Source: Lentinula raphanica (taxonomy: Eukaryota; Basidiomycota; Agaricomycetes; Agaricales; Omphalotaceae). From it: 64,000 nucleotides of DNA. The notes under the pieces are model-generated. The model was not told where the DNA came from. It did not search any database and was given only the letters and a program-made list of their open reading frames with translations. The position numbers were made by a program, and so were the translations under genes. Shown here piece by piece: positions 1 through 12,600 of this stretch (its first letter is position 1; the number at the start of each line of letters is the position of its first letter). The stretch is taken from NCBI GenBank assembly GCA_027919835.1, contig JANVFP010000002.1, positions 682,001-746,000 on the forward strand, read 5' to 3'.

Positions 1-1809
1 ATGGATCGCACCTTTTCAAGAGAGAGCTAAAGTCAGAACATATACCACAGATTCGGTTATGTAGGAAGCTGACCAGCTGTTAGTAGAAGGGCTATCACCA
101 ACCCAGCCACCTGCACCGCAGTCTAGGTAGAAGTAGTCTGAAGGAGCCTGAACAAGTCTGAAGCCTTTTTCGGCCACAGCAGCTGCGTCTGCGGATGATA
201 TCCAAACCCTAACTTCCGTTGTTAGTTATATCCTGATCCGCTGGTAAAAACACTTGACGCACATCACTATAGTCTCATTTGACAAAGTGAGGTTGAAGTT
301 AAGGACCATTTCTGATACGACTGTGTGTAAGTCACTATTCATTAGGAAGGAAACATGACGCACCTTCCCAAACTACAGGTGTCTTTCCATCTTCTACAAG
401 CACACTTTGAACACTCTGTGTGAAGGAATCAAGGGCCTGTTCCAATGTATTGCCAGTTGCATTCAAATCAGCTTGTGTGGGCTCATCAATCGCATAACAT
501 TCAGTGTTGAGCTCATCTCCTCCGGTGGAGAAATACTTTCCAGGGAAGCGACTGGAAACGGATGAGATGAGAGAGGCAGTGAAGTTGGTGGTATTGGCGC
601 TGGCAAAACGAAGTTGACCGGCGGGTGGTTCTATAGGTCATTGATTCAATGCAGGATCTCAGGAAAGAGTCTGACGACGGACCATTGGCATATGTGGCCC
701 AGGGAGTAGCACCTGGACAGGCGACGTGTTCTGGATAGGCTTCAGCGATGATAGCAGTGTGCCCTGGAGTATCAATTTCAGGAAGAACATCGATACCGCG
801 CTAACCAGCGTCGTGACTCTGTGAGTGCAGATTGATGGAAAACCAAATGGGAAACGCTTACTGCCGCAGCGTAGCTAATGATATTTTGTACATCGTCTGT
901 ACTATAAACCAACGATGAACCATAGGCTCCCTTGGCTGATAGTTCCGGAAACTCCGGGACCTCCAAAGGGAAACTTTGACTGTCGACCATGTGCCAATGG
1001 AAGGTGGTCATCTGAAGAGAATGTCAGGAGACTGATTCTAGACTGAACACGAGGATGTGGCTACGGCACCTTGACCCAGCTCATCGCATCCAGAGTACGC
1101 AAGATGTCGGAAACAGGGAAGCTACCGAGGATCCCAAGTCAATCGGACCGAATCGTCGACAGATCATTCAAACAGCTCACAAGTTTCGGGCAGTATCGAG
1201 CATGAAACCGCGATAAGGCTGAATGGAATTGTCAAAATTAGAACAACTTCATGTGGGGGAGGACGGTGAGGCACGCACGTAGGCGGGAGAATCTGTGATG
1301 GCGATAGGTGCTTCGACAGTGTAGGTAGTGTTGTTCAGATCATACCATAGCTGACCGAACGTTGTCAGACCACGGAATAGACCCAAAGTCGAGTTGGCTT
1401 TGATCGTGGCAGCAGAACCATCTTCTGGCACCGTCAAAGTATATCCTTCGACGCGATTTTCAATGGCATCTGCAACTTCCTCTGATATGCTGGTAGGGTC
1501 TCCACTGTGTCCAGAGTCGAAAGATAAAGAGAGGGAGGAGAGAGAAGACGCGTTCTGCAAGCTTTGTGCGTAAGAAGCCCCACGATCAACGTCCAGAGCT
1601 TCTAGTTGGTCTGTTTGGAGGTAAGACTTTGTACGCGAGACTGCATCCAGAAGGTCTTGAGGCGGGTTTGATATCGCAGAAAGGTCGATGTCGAAGTCGG
1701 AAGCAAGGACAAGTGAAGTTGTGCCCGTTGAAAGCTGGGTAGGGAGAGGCCAAAGCGCAGAGACAGCGCTAACAGCAGCAGCTACGATGAGAAGGTTACT
1801 CTGTAGCAT
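1..1809 (-). CDS. GH20 beta-N-acetylhexosaminidase, secreted (3' end outside window)
   Basis: Hydrolyses terminal N-acetylglucosamine from chitin oligomers and glycans; fungal forms are secreted. The start at 1809 opens with a hydrophobic signal peptide (MLQSNLLIVAAAVSAVSALW). Exon 1 is the GH20 N-terminal domain, followed by several short introns. Reading the minus strand in order gives YRGFMLDTARN, then FHWHMVDSQSFPLE, then VLPEIDTPGHT, then STGGDELN, which holds the neighbouring catalytic Asp-Glu pair, then a Trp-rich C-terminal part (DYFYLDCGAGGWVGD). All hallmark blocks are in frame once introns are removed, so the copy looks functional. The last exon or exons lie beyond position 1. The splice joining the final visible block near positions 20-75 is uncertain. 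Confidence 0.93.
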
Positions 1810-1872
1810 GTTGTTGGTTGAGCTGAAGGAGAGAAGTGGGGTTGTAACTTGGCTTCTTGTTCCGATCCACCC

Positions 1873-1880
1873 ATTTTATA
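1873..1880 (-). promoter_or_regulatory. TATA-like box of the hexosaminidase gene
   Basis: Read on the minus strand this is TATAAAAT, about 65 nt upstream of the hexosaminidase start at 1809, a normal position for a fungal core promoter. Confidence 0.45.
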
Positions 1881-3074
1881 GGAGAACTGAGTTGACTCAA
1901 TAAATAACCTCACTTCGGGTCGTTTTGATCTCTGCTCAACCGTGGGAAATTTAAAACGCGTCCAACGGTACAAGTCCACATTTGCTCCCAAATTTTGTAT
2001 GATACATCATATGTTCAATTCTCCTGCAGTCTCTTGCTCGGATTGCATTCCCAAGGCGCACACAGGCTCATCCTGGATCTGACGCCGCTCAGAGCTGCTC
2101 AGAGGGTATCTTCCGGTCTTGGCACATGGAGACAGCCCCTCACCCTTAAAGACCCTTCAGGGCCTCTTTCACCCTCTTTCACCCCTCCGCCGGCGCCTCG
2201 CCACCTCTCATCACTTGTCTTTTTCGTCAGCTTGACACTGAGGCTTTTCAGAGAGTGTCACTTGTCTGAAGCCTTCCGAAGCTCGGTGCTTCAGTGAAAT
2301 TGACGCAACCAGTCTTGCCCAAAGTTCACTGTACAGCGCGACTCACAGGACGAGCGTTGGCCTGTGCTGGCGTGGGTTCATCCTGAAGTTTATCCGGTGA
2401 ATGACGATCCTAAATACGATCCAAAGGTTTGTGCCAAGGAATTATAAAAGACCTCCTCTCCGATGGAACTGCTTTGAACTGATTCATTTTCCTTGTGGAT
2501 ATTCGACTAAACTTGCGGGCCTCCTCTTGTTCTGCCTTTGAAAGACTACCTCCGGTCCTCTTGTTAGTTGTAAGTATCTCGTTTGTGTTGAATCTACTGT
2601 CCACTTGGTCTTTACTCGAAAGCAGATTTCAAGCATGAACTGATCTGCTGCTTCAATGAGGAAGGACTCGATTCCAACTATGTGGTTTCACTCGTCTTAA
2701 CACAAGGAACAGAGCTCTCAGCTCTGCTTCACGCAGCCTCCTCATTTTTCATCAATTGAATGGAACTTACAGCGTGGTTCAATTTCACGCTACTGTTAGC
2801 CTCGCTAGCTGTCTGATAGTTCAACGAAGAGTCAACTCGTTCGTTAAGCACGCTACTGGCAAGCCTCACTAACTAGACTTGAATACAGGAAATTTTGATC
2901 TAGTACGAGTCTTGAGTTCAATATCGGGTCCTTGCAAATTTCATTTGTGAGAGATTTGAGCTCACTGAGCCAAATGGACGGATGACCTAATGAATTCCAT
3001 GAACAAACGAACCTATGTAGAAGCGAATGAAGGTATAGGAAGTGATAAGAATACTACGCCCATACGCTGTCAGT
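1881..3074. other. Intergenic interval between hexosaminidase and epsin genes
   Basis: About 1.2 kb with only short unsupported reading frames. It holds the hexosaminidase upstream region, including a pyrimidine-rich stretch near 2150-2220, and the 3' flank of the epsin gene. The 9-mer cacgctact occurs twice near 2790-2860. No gene, RNA gene or mobile element is recognised. Confidence 0.6.
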
Positions 3075-5027
3075 TTACAACAGAAGATCATCACCACCAC
3101 TCGAACTAGCAGCCGTTCCAGAAGAACCGAACTGCCCAAAGGCGTTCGAACCCATAGCAGGCTGCTGAGGCTTAGCAGGCCCCGATCCCCATAATCCAGC
3201 AGACGCCTTCTCGTTCTGAATATCTTTGATCGACTTGTTTCCGGCCATCGTGCCTGCAGTTGGCGTCGAAGGTTTCGACCCTAATGACATGGACCATAAG
3301 TCATCGAAATTGGCACTAGAGGCAGGTTTGGACGATGCGACGGATGCGGCGCGGTTCACAGTCGAGCCTGAGCTGGAAGAGGACATTGCAGATGACATTG
3401 GCCGCATGGGTGCCATGCCACTGAATGAGTTGTTAGAGGACAGTGATGGCGAAGGTCGATGCATTCCTCCGGAAGCCATTCCACCCATGCCCATGCCCAT
3501 TCCTGAAGAGCTCATGCTCATGCCTGAGAAAGCCGAGCTCTGGGTCTGCATCTGCGAAGCCTGAGGTTGAGCAAAGCTCATCGATTGCGGTCTGGCTGGG
3601 GCGGGGGTTGAATTGAGCATTTCCATCAAGTTCATCTTGGGTGCAGCAGAAGACGCTGGTTGAGTGGAAGCAGTGGTGGAAGCAGTGACCGGGGCGGCTT
3701 GGAAGTCATCGAAATCATCATCTATAGAGATATCAGTAAGTTTAACGAAGGAAAGACAAGAAACCACACGTGCCATCAAGACCAACATTGTGTTGCACAG
3801 GAGCGTTCGCGACAGCAGGAAGAGCTTTTTCGGCGAACCCAGCAGGTTTGGACGTCGTGGAAGAGAAGGTGTCATCGTCTAGTCCTCCGAGAAGATCAAC
3901 TTCTGGTACCGGTGCAGGTGCAGGCTCTGGTGCGGTAGACTTGCGGGGGGGAGGACCAGAACGAGTAGAGGTACTCATGCCACTGTTTCTTGTGGGAGAT
4001 GTAGCAACAACTTCGTCATCGCCTGCATTATATTCTTCGAAGCCGCGAGAGCCCGAGTCCCGGAATGAACTGCTCCCACCACCATAAGAGCCAGAAGTAC
4101 GCTCTAAATTAAAGAAAACATAGGTCAGAGATGTAGTGTTTGATTGGATGATATTACCCACCTCCATATCCATATCTATCACCACTGTTGTAGCTAGAGC
4201 TTCCTCCACCTCCGTTATATCCAAGACTGTCGCTCCCAAAACCACCATATCGGCTTCCTCCACTAGAGAAACTCATTCCGTCACTCCCAGTACCAGTATA
4301 CTTGCTTCTATTAGCCTTCGCCTTCCTACGCTCGGCACGAATAGTGTCTACATCAGACAAGAGCTCGACGATCTCTTTTGAGCGATTCCGGACATTCAAA
4401 CCCTGATCTTTTCCTTTGTCGTCAATGTAATGGAAATTGCGTAGCATTTTGATAGTCGATATGTGTGCTCTTGCGTCGTCTACCACACGTTCAGAGCCGT
4501 TCTTGATGAGGTATTCCAAGAGCTGAAGGGATTTGTAGATCTGCCGCCATTGCCTGGCTTCTTTTTCCATGAAACGAGAATAGATGCTAGGCATGATTTC
4601 GTTGAATTCTGGGCTGTGTTGGGAATGAGCTTCGAGTGCACAGGTTGTCGAAGGGGGATAGTACGCACTAGTTGAATGTCCTAGAAGCGGATGTTAGTTG
4701 TTTTGAAGGATATAAAGAGCTCTCGTATACTCACCGGCTTGCTATATCCTGCATGAGAGTCGAACTTGCACCCCTAGATAGGTTATTCGTTTGAGTACTT
4801 TCGCGTCATTGGATAAGGGTTTCTAACCAAGGATCATCGTTCGTTGCCTCTCTCACTTTCGCTTCTATCTCACTAACATTGAGCACGACATTTTTGGCCT
4901 AGGGACAGCGTCAAGGAAGCGAAGTAGGATAATATGCGTCGATCCCTTTCACCTGTTCATAGTATGACTTGATGTCGTACAATGTGATTTGTGAGAGCGT
5001 ATTGCCAAGCGCTTCGAGCCTGTCCAT
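3075..5027 (-). CDS. ENTH-domain epsin, Ent3/epsinR-like clathrin adaptor
   Basis: Phosphoinositide-binding adaptor linking membranes and cargo to clathrin, probably at the trans-Golgi/endosome. The start at 5027 gives MDRLEALGNTLSQITLYDIK; exon 1 is 4953-5027, followed by short introns. The ENTH domain fills the first 150 or so residues: VREATNDDPW, then RQWRQIYKSLQLLEYLIKNG, then ISTIKMLRNFHYID, GKDQGLNVRNR and LLSDVDTIRAERRKAK. The wording is closer to Ent3/epsinR than to Ent1/2. The tail is long, low-complexity, Gly/Ser then Met/Ser-rich, with a clathrin-box-like DLLGGLDDD, an acidic DDDFDDFQ resembling adaptor-ear ligands, and a terminal DDLLL. I see no clear ubiquitin-interacting motif. 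It is transcribed away from the secreted orphan at 5598 across a shared promoter. Confidence 0.9.
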
Positions 5028-5597
5028 GTCTAATAGTCAAGGGGGTCGACTTTGTTGTTGAAGGAAGACAGCGATATGGTGATAATTTTTGCCAGCTGAG
5101 CGAGACCGAGAGTCTGAATGAGAGAGTGAGAGGAATTGCTAACCCTACTAAAACCTAAAAACGCGTCACAGTGTCATGTGACGTGACTCGTGAGCGCCTA
5201 TGAGCGCTCATCGACATCAGAATCTTTCTTCTGAACTTCAAGTTCAAAGCATAAGAGTAAACTCGTTTGTGAAGTAATCCTCGTTCATAGCCTGGCTAGA
5301 TGCCATAGCTCGAGAGGGGAAGGAGTCTGAGCTACTCCCTGCATCAACAATCGCGTCGCATGTTCGGAAAAATGGAATTTCGCACCGGGCAAAAGCGAGC
5401 AACGCCAAAAAACCTCAGGACGCATAGCATCTGTTTCTTTTCTACCACTTCCCATCACTACTCACAATATTCTTACTTACACGTCTTCGAAAACAAAAAC
5501 GTCTACTGGTACGCGTTTCTATTGCTTCTGGTATCCAAATTGCTGATTTGTGGCGATAGGCTGGACGTATTTACTTAGTCTCTGTCGTCTTTCTATC
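5028..5597. promoter_or_regulatory. Divergent promoter region (epsin / secreted orphan)
   Basis: Bidirectional upstream region. It contains three GTGAC/GTCAC pentamers (5165, 5178, 5183), the last two overlapping a CRE-like TGACGT. Directly after them is an inverted repeat TGAGCGC (5191-5197) / GCGCTCA (5204-5210). These are candidate factor sites only. Confidence 0.4.
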
Positions 5598-6896
5598 ATG
5601 CTACTCTCCATGTCGTCTTTTGTCCCTTTCCGTCTATCCTTCATCCTGTGGCTCGCTTTGTGCTTGCATAGTATTACTGCCGTCGCTCGGCCGATTCAAG
5701 TCAATCAAGTCGATGATGGACCTTCAACGACGGCTCTTTCTAACAAACTTGGAGGCTATGGTGAGCAACTTAGATAGAGCACCATGGCTCTTGAGCATGC
5801 TCTGATCAACCGAGCTGCAGAGGTACCGGTTTATCTACGAAGGTACACTTATCACGGCAAGAGCCTAAGACTGGTGACTCTCTGCGTCGACTTCACCGCG
5901 AGTGCAAAAATCATCAAGCGGCGCGATACGCGGATAGAGGGAGTTTATGTCATGACGGAGGAACAAATTGGGTTTTTTCGCTTCGAGGATGAAGAGCAAG
6001 CAAAAAAGTCTATTCTCGAAGCAGAAAGATCTGCGACAGAGACTCAGTTAAGTCCGGATTGGGCGGAGTGGGTGGATTGGAAATACCTGGACGACTTTGT
6101 GCTCTATTTGAGTTTTTGCCGTGCTGTTGATGAAGAAACGTGGGGAAAATGGAAGGAACTGAGGCCAGAATCGATCAATGTGGCCAATACTGACGGTAGG
6201 AAATGTTCTATTATCTTCTCATGATTATCCACCTACCAAGTCCTCAACCACATAGGCTGGATAGCCCTAATCGTGTATCGCACCGCAGCGAGTCATAGCA
6301 TCATGACCGAGCAAGTATCTGTGCGGGTGGATGGCAAACTGGACATTCCCCCTCAACGAAGAAAACCAATCACCTCTCGGTCTGCGGTCTACGTTCCCAT
6401 CGTTAAGCTTCAAGACAACGTCAGAATTGACTACGAGGCTCTGTACAAACACGCTGCGGAACATGCCACATTCATTGATGACGGACCAGCAGAGGGAGTG
6501 AAGTGGCTATCGGATTTTGAGGAGATAAAGAAAAGCATGAATGCCGAAGGGTCTGCATCTGCACCTGGCCGTGTGCTTAGGAAACTCGATTTTGACGAGT
6601 GGTTGCGTGCGGACGGTCTCATGGATGGGCTTTGGGAACAGAGAGCTATAGATCCGCACTTTCGAAGGTCAGACTGGGTAAAGCAACGAAACGAATATGT
6701 AGATTCATGGGTCAAGATTCGGGACTACCAAAGGAAATATGCCAGAAGCACGAAGAGGAAACACTCAGAGAGCATCGACAAACGGCGTCCCGCGATGGAA
6801 CTTCAGTCCAGCCCATTTGCCACTATCGCAATCGAGTCGATTCATTCGAATGATATCGAAGAAACAGATTCGGTGGTAGATATCAGCCAAGGTTGA
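5598..6896 (+). CDS. Secreted or membrane-entering orphan protein
   Basis: No family recognised. Three exons fit well: 5598-5760, 5821-6195 and 6256-6896, giving 392 codons and a stop at 6894-6896. I chose the ATG at 5598 because it opens with a typical signal peptide (LSFILWLALCLHSITAVA, cleavage near ARP). The rest is charged and soluble-looking, with a Trp-rich middle (SPDWAEWVDWKYLDDF) and a basic stretch near residue 340 (RKYARSTKRKHS). It has no second membrane segment, no Cys-rich pattern and no repeat. Both introns are about 60 nt and remove in-frame stops, which supports the model. Confidence 0.65.
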
Positions 6897-7580
6897 TCAT
6901 GCCAGTCATGATGCATGATTGAGGCTGACGCTCATGAAGGTAAGCTGTTCTGTCTTTGCAATACAGACTACTAATCTCTTCTATTTGTAGCAATACCCGC
7001 AAACTCACTTCCAACCCTTCCTGCAACACCACTGTACTATAGTTTCCTATTTTCCCAATCTTCTCTTGTTGTCTAATCTTCTTCGACCGTCCATACTTAC
7101 ATAGTAATTTTAATCAGTACTCAGTCCTTGTTTGCAGGCTACGTATAGATCCTCTTTCTCCGTCTCTCGCTGAGCATCGTCATTGCCTTCCGGCTTCCTC
7201 CATTGCCTCCACTCAAATAACATCCGAGGTTCTTAGTAGAAGCTGCTCACGATATTGTCTTATTCTCCTGCTCCTAAGCTATAAGCTTTGGATCCTACTG
7301 GATCAAGTCTTCTCAGTTTCTTGCTGCGATGACACGCGAAGCCGGCCTTTGTCGGAACGGTATTTTGAGCGCTTATTCTGCTTCTCTCTTTTCTTTTCCC
7401 TTCGTTGTCCAACGTCAAATCAACGCTTCTCCGTTGTTATAAGACCTCTTATCATCGCAGGCCCAGTCCTCAAACACAAACATCTGCCCTTTGCCCAACC
7501 GTTTCACACCCTAACACAACGTATAAAATGTGAAAAACTACTACAGCCACGGTCCGGACTCAACTAAATCCTCGACCACC
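6897..7580. other. Intergenic interval and PP2C upstream region
   Basis: Pyrimidine-rich sequence between two plus-strand genes: 3' flank of the secreted orphan and 5' flank of the phosphatase. No coding, RNA or repeat feature is recognised. Confidence 0.6.
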
Positions 7581-9352
7581 ATGACAACTCCATCTTCACC
7601 TTCACCCCCCTCATCTCGTTCTCCATCACCGGAGATAACTGTCTCGCCACCCAGTCCAAGTCAAGAGCTAGGTATTCCAACAGATGATACCGAAGAGTCC
7701 ACCACAGGATTCGCCTCGAAAGACGTCGAGGAAGATCCGCAGCGCCGACACACTGACATGGGGTGGCCGAACCGCGACTTTACATATCATTTACTCACTG
7801 AGGAAGAAGCATCAACCGAAATATCACGTCTAAGTGCTCCGGGAATCTCTTCTGGTCGCGTGCATACCGCTAGTCTTCAACCCAATCGAGAGAAACCCAG
7901 CCAAGATCGATTCATAACAGAGGAGTGGGATCTTGGTGAACGAGGAATATGGAAATTCAGAGCTGTATTCGATGGTATGTCGCTCGGATCTTCTCAAGAA
8001 CGAATATGTGTATTGATCAGCACAGGACATGCGGCTGGCGACGAGACGGTTGACTACGTGTTCTCTACCCTCCCTCACAAAATCAGATCAGCTCTTACTG
8101 CGCTATTCGACATCAATACAGAGGCAGTCTCATCCTTACTTCGAGAAAACATCAGTGCCACCGACGATTCCATCAAACAAGGCGTGCTTGAGCTCTTCCC
8201 CTCCTCAACCTATCTCGAGCAACTTTCAGATGAAGAAATTCGTGCGATCGTGAACGATCGACCAACATCGGATTCGCAAGCTGTAGACGATATGCCAGAT
8301 GTCACCGTACCTTCCCTAACAGGGCCCACCACTCTGACTCGCAAGTATGCAGGCAGAGGCCCACACAATATGAAGGTCACTCGAGCGATGCGTGGTACGA
8401 CGGTTCTGATAGTGTTGATCAGCCCCGAGGGAGGAACATGGACAGCGAGTTTGGGTGATTGTCAAGCGGGTAGGTGCTTCGACCGTTCCGACAACTGGAT
8501 AGTCAGGACGATCACACTGAATCGCGCTATCTCTTGCCTTTAGTTCTCGGTCAGAAACGATCCTCAACCTGGACTACAACCATCCTAAGCGCGAACCACA
8601 ACGCTGCCGAACCCTCCGAAGTCGCCCGTGTGAGATCGGAACACCCTGGAGAGGAGAACGTCGTAGATAAGAACCGGGTGTTGGGTCTCATCGCTGTCAC
8701 TAGAGGTTCGCGAATCTCTATCCATCTGTTCGTTGTTCGTCGCCAACCAGAGATCGAAATCTGAAACAGCGATTGGCGATCACCAATTCAAACTTCCCAG
8801 TATCTACACCAAGCGGGTATTTGCGCTCGCGATACCTGGTATGAATCGTCCTGAGTACCATACGGAACTGATCTTGAATTGCAACTTGACACCGCCTTAT
8901 GTGAGCGGAGTGCCGGACGTGAGATACTTCAAGTTGGATAATAACGCGAAAGGTACCCATCTTCAATGTTCATTTCCTTGATGCGAGTTCACTAACCAGT
9001 GATCACAGCGTGTCTCATTATGAGCTCAGATGGCCTTCTTGACCTATACGGAGGCCAGGATTGGCAAGAACAACATGTCGATATCGCAGACCTGTGCAAG
9101 ACCTGGGTTGATCTAATCGGAGCGAGCCTAGATACTGATCCTAACTCATCCAGCGCTCCCCATCAAAGCGCCGAGCCTCTGGACAACCTCGCACTATCTC
9201 TCTTGAACCGCGGACTTCGTGGACCGACCAAAACATTCGCCGGGGACATTTGGACTGACGACGACGCTTTAGATCGGGCGTCGAGTTTGCTCACACTGGA
9301 GTATAAGGATAAGTGGATGGATGATACTACTGTTCTCGTGGAGGTATTATGA
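7581..9352 (+). CDS. PP2C-family (PPM) serine/threonine phosphatase
   Basis: Metal-dependent phosphatase removing phosphate from Ser/Thr of proteins. The ATG at 7581 sits in CCACCATG. Five exons (7581-7974, 8026-8469, 8544-8705, 8770-8952, 9009-9352) give 508 residues with every phase closing. Motifs in order: a Ser/Pro-rich disordered N-terminus (1-60), QDRF, AVFDGHAAGDE (metal-binding Asp near 131), a long helical insertion, WTASLGDCQAV near 275, then RVLGLIAVTRAIGD, then CLIMSSDGLLD and the closing DDTTVLVEVL with its metal-binding Asp pair. The layout resembles the pyruvate-dehydrogenase-phosphatase-like branch, but no targeting peptide is obvious, so location is open. A 107-nt degenerate copy of part of exon 2 lies at 25009-25115. 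Confidence 0.9.
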
Positions 9353-9638
9353 GACGACGGGAGAAGGCTGTGGGTGGGTTCACCATGGGCTTGAGCGGAA
9401 ACATGGTCAGGTATACTTCGAGGGTTATCGATTATAATTTATCTATGCTAAATCTATCCATGATTTATTCGAGGGACTCTTAACAGACTAGGTGATCACG
9501 CTTGTCGCAAACTGTCCATTTGAAGGTCCGCTAATTTGTAACGCAAAGAGAAACCTGAATTGTGACCCTTCGTGACATACACTCTCTGACTGCAACCACC
9601 ATCATCTCGAGACTTCACTTCTTCGCATCCCTGTCAAA

Positions 9639-12600
9639 ATGTCAATGTTTGCTAATGCACACCAGTTCTCCATACACAATTCACAGTTTACTATGAATGT
9701 ACACAACAATAATCAACCGGGTATGTCCTCTATCCAATTGACACTATCAATTAGTATGCTCAGACTTGAAATTCTTCCAGTGAAGCCTGATATTCCACCT
9801 GGTGATTAATCTTCACCTTGGTGTATCATACAATCCTTATTTGAGGTTTGCGTTCCAGGATACTACAAGGGAATGGCACATTGCCCTGTGTCTACCTCAA
9901 AATTCACTGGAAGAGAAGATATTCTCAAAATCTTACAAGATTTCTTCGGAGTGTCCGGGACTGTCACTGCTGAAAACAAACCAAACATCTTCCTCTTACA
10001 TGGACTTGGTGGAGCTGGGAAGACCCAGACCACTCTTGAGTTTGCAAAGAGGTTCAAGTCAAGGTAATGAATTTCCTCAATGAACCCTATTTTATGATTC
10101 ATACTCATTGGCAACATTGTTACAAGCTTTTCTGAAGTATACTTCATAACTGCAAATACAGAAGCTTCTATTCAAGGTTGCTACTTTGATATTGCCACTA
10201 CTAATGGAGCTACAGGCACTGATACCAGCTGGAAAGCTGGCCTTCATTGGTTGCATACCCATGAAAAAAATTGGTTGATCATCATTGACAATGCTGATGA
10301 TCCCAAAATTGATTTCAAGGAGTACCTTCCTTCTTGTGTTCATGGCAACATCATTATTACCTCAAGGAATCCTGAGCTCCAGGTTATTGCGACCCAATCC
10401 GAGGAGCTTCAAGATTTGCTTCCAGAGGAGGCCATGTTTCTTTTGCTGAAGCATGCATTCAAAAGTTTGGATAGCATTACACCTCCTCAGAAAGAAGAAG
10501 CTGCTTTAATTGCACAAGAATTGCATTGTTTTCCACTTGCACTAGTACAAGCGGGTGCCTATATATGTCAACAGAATTGCTTGTTTGGGTATCTTGATAG
10601 GCTTCAAAGCCAAAGACAGGAGATGTTGTTGAGGAATCCAAAACAATCTATTGATAGATATGGGTTATCTGTTTATGCAACTTGGAATTTGAGTTGGGAA
10701 CAACTGAGTCCAGATTGCAAAATATTGCTAGAAGTTTGTGCACATCTCTATTATGACTGGATTCCACGTGCTCTGTTCCAGAGAGGGGTAGCTAACATTA
10801 AAAGTGTAGAATTGCCCCTTGGACTCAGTTATGCTGTTGTTGAGGCTCAGATTATTCTTCAAAAATTCACTGATTCTGACTTGACATGGAATAACATGAG
10901 GTTTGATGAATTAGTAGCTGAAGCAACATCTTACTCATTGATGCATATTGAATATGAAGCATATTATGTGTTTCATCCATTAGTACATCAATGGCTGAGA
11001 GATATAACCAATGATAGTGACAAGCAATTGGCAGTGGTAGGAATCATATTATCTGCTCTGCAAAATATATACTGGAAGGACTTTGATGTATTGGACAATA
11101 TGCCTCAGGAAGAGTCTGAATTTTTGCAAGTTCTTGCCCCTCATTGTCAAGAATTGACAAGTAACCTTATTTATGGAGATGTGTACTATAATTTGGCAGT
11201 TGGGCAGATGTGGTTTCAGTTTGAATATCATGAACAAGCAGTCACACTGTGGAAGCCATCACTAAAAGTAATGAAACAATCTCTAGGGAAAGAACATATT
11301 TTGACTTTGAAACATAGACAAAAATTGGCAATGTCACTCTATCAAATGCCTGGGAAAATTAAAGAAGCACTTTCACTTTTGAGGCCACTGTTAGCAACAT
11401 TCACAAGAACTGTTGGGCCAGAGCATAAAGATACATTGATTACAACACATTTTCTGGCATTGATCATGAAAGATTTAGGACAGGCAAATGAAGCATTGGA
11501 GTTGCAGAAGAATTTGGTCCAAGTTTCAAAGAACGTCTATGGAAAAAATCATCCTAAGACTCTGATTGAGATTGAGGAATTGGCATCAATCCTAGAGAGC
11601 TTAGGAAAAGAAAGTGAAGCACTTCCTTTAGAACAGGAACTGGTTGAAGTTACAGAGAAAGATTTAGGAAAAGACCACCCACATACCTTGAGAAGGATCC
11701 AAAACATGGCAATCACATTGAGAAACCTGGGAAGGGTAGAAAAAGCATTAGAATTACAGCAGAAAACACTTTCACTTTCAAAGGAAGTCATGGGGGAATT
11801 ACACCCAATTACCTTAGCAATGACCCAGGATTTAGCAGAAACCTTGAGGAATCTAAGTAAAGCTAATGAAGCACTGGCACTAGAGGAAGAGGTACTTGAG
11901 ATTTCTAAGAATTTTTGGGGCGAGGAGCATCGAAGGACCTTAAGCATTACTGTTAACTTGGCATTGACACTGAAAACCCTGGGCAGAACCAGTGAAGCAT
12001 ACAAGTTAGAGCAGGACCTTCTCACAACTGCAAAGAGAGTCCTTGGTGATGAGCACCCAGATACTTTGAGTGTTGCCCAAAATTTAGCAATAACACTAAA
12101 GTTTCTTGGAAAAGCTGATGAGGCACTAGAACTGCAACAACATCTCATTGAAGTCTCAAAAAGAGTTCTAGGGGTTGAGCATCCAAAGACCTTGAATATT
12201 ATGGTAGAGTCAACATTATCAATGGTTGACTTAGTAGGTAGATCTAGTGAAGCATTGGAGTTACAGCAAAAATTGCTTGAGGTTTCAAGAAAAATTCAGG
12301 GAGATGACCACCCACATACCTTGCATATCATTCATATTTTGGCTCAAACATTGATTGAACTGGGAAGACTTGAAGAAGCCTTGATACTGGAGCAAGAAGT
12401 ACTTGATATTTCAAAAAGAGTTATAGGAGAACAGCATCCAAATACCCTGAATGCAATTCATATTCTAGGAGCATTATTGAGTGAACTAGGAAGACCTAGT
12501 GAAGCATTGGAAATGCAGCAAAACTTGGTAAACATTTCAAAGGAGCTTGTTGGAGAAGAGCATCCAGATACATTGTCCAGAATTGGAAAATTAGCAGTAA

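Noticed and set aside
1995..2297. 100-codon plus-strand frame upstream of the hexosaminidase gene
   Set aside because: Low-complexity Leu/Ser/Pro composition, no splice or domain support; it lies in the promoter region.
3226..3564. 112-codon frame antisense to the epsin tail
   Set aside because: Mirror image of the repetitive Met/Ser-rich epsin C-terminus, whose composition suppresses stops on the other strand.
10160..10215. Extra intron in the NLR after TEASIQ
   Set aside because: A GT..AG pair exists, but the sequence is open, in frame and matches the expected NB-ARC spacing.
11549..12148. 199-codon frame antisense to the TPR array
   Set aside because: Periodic shadow of the 42-residue repeats; no independent features.
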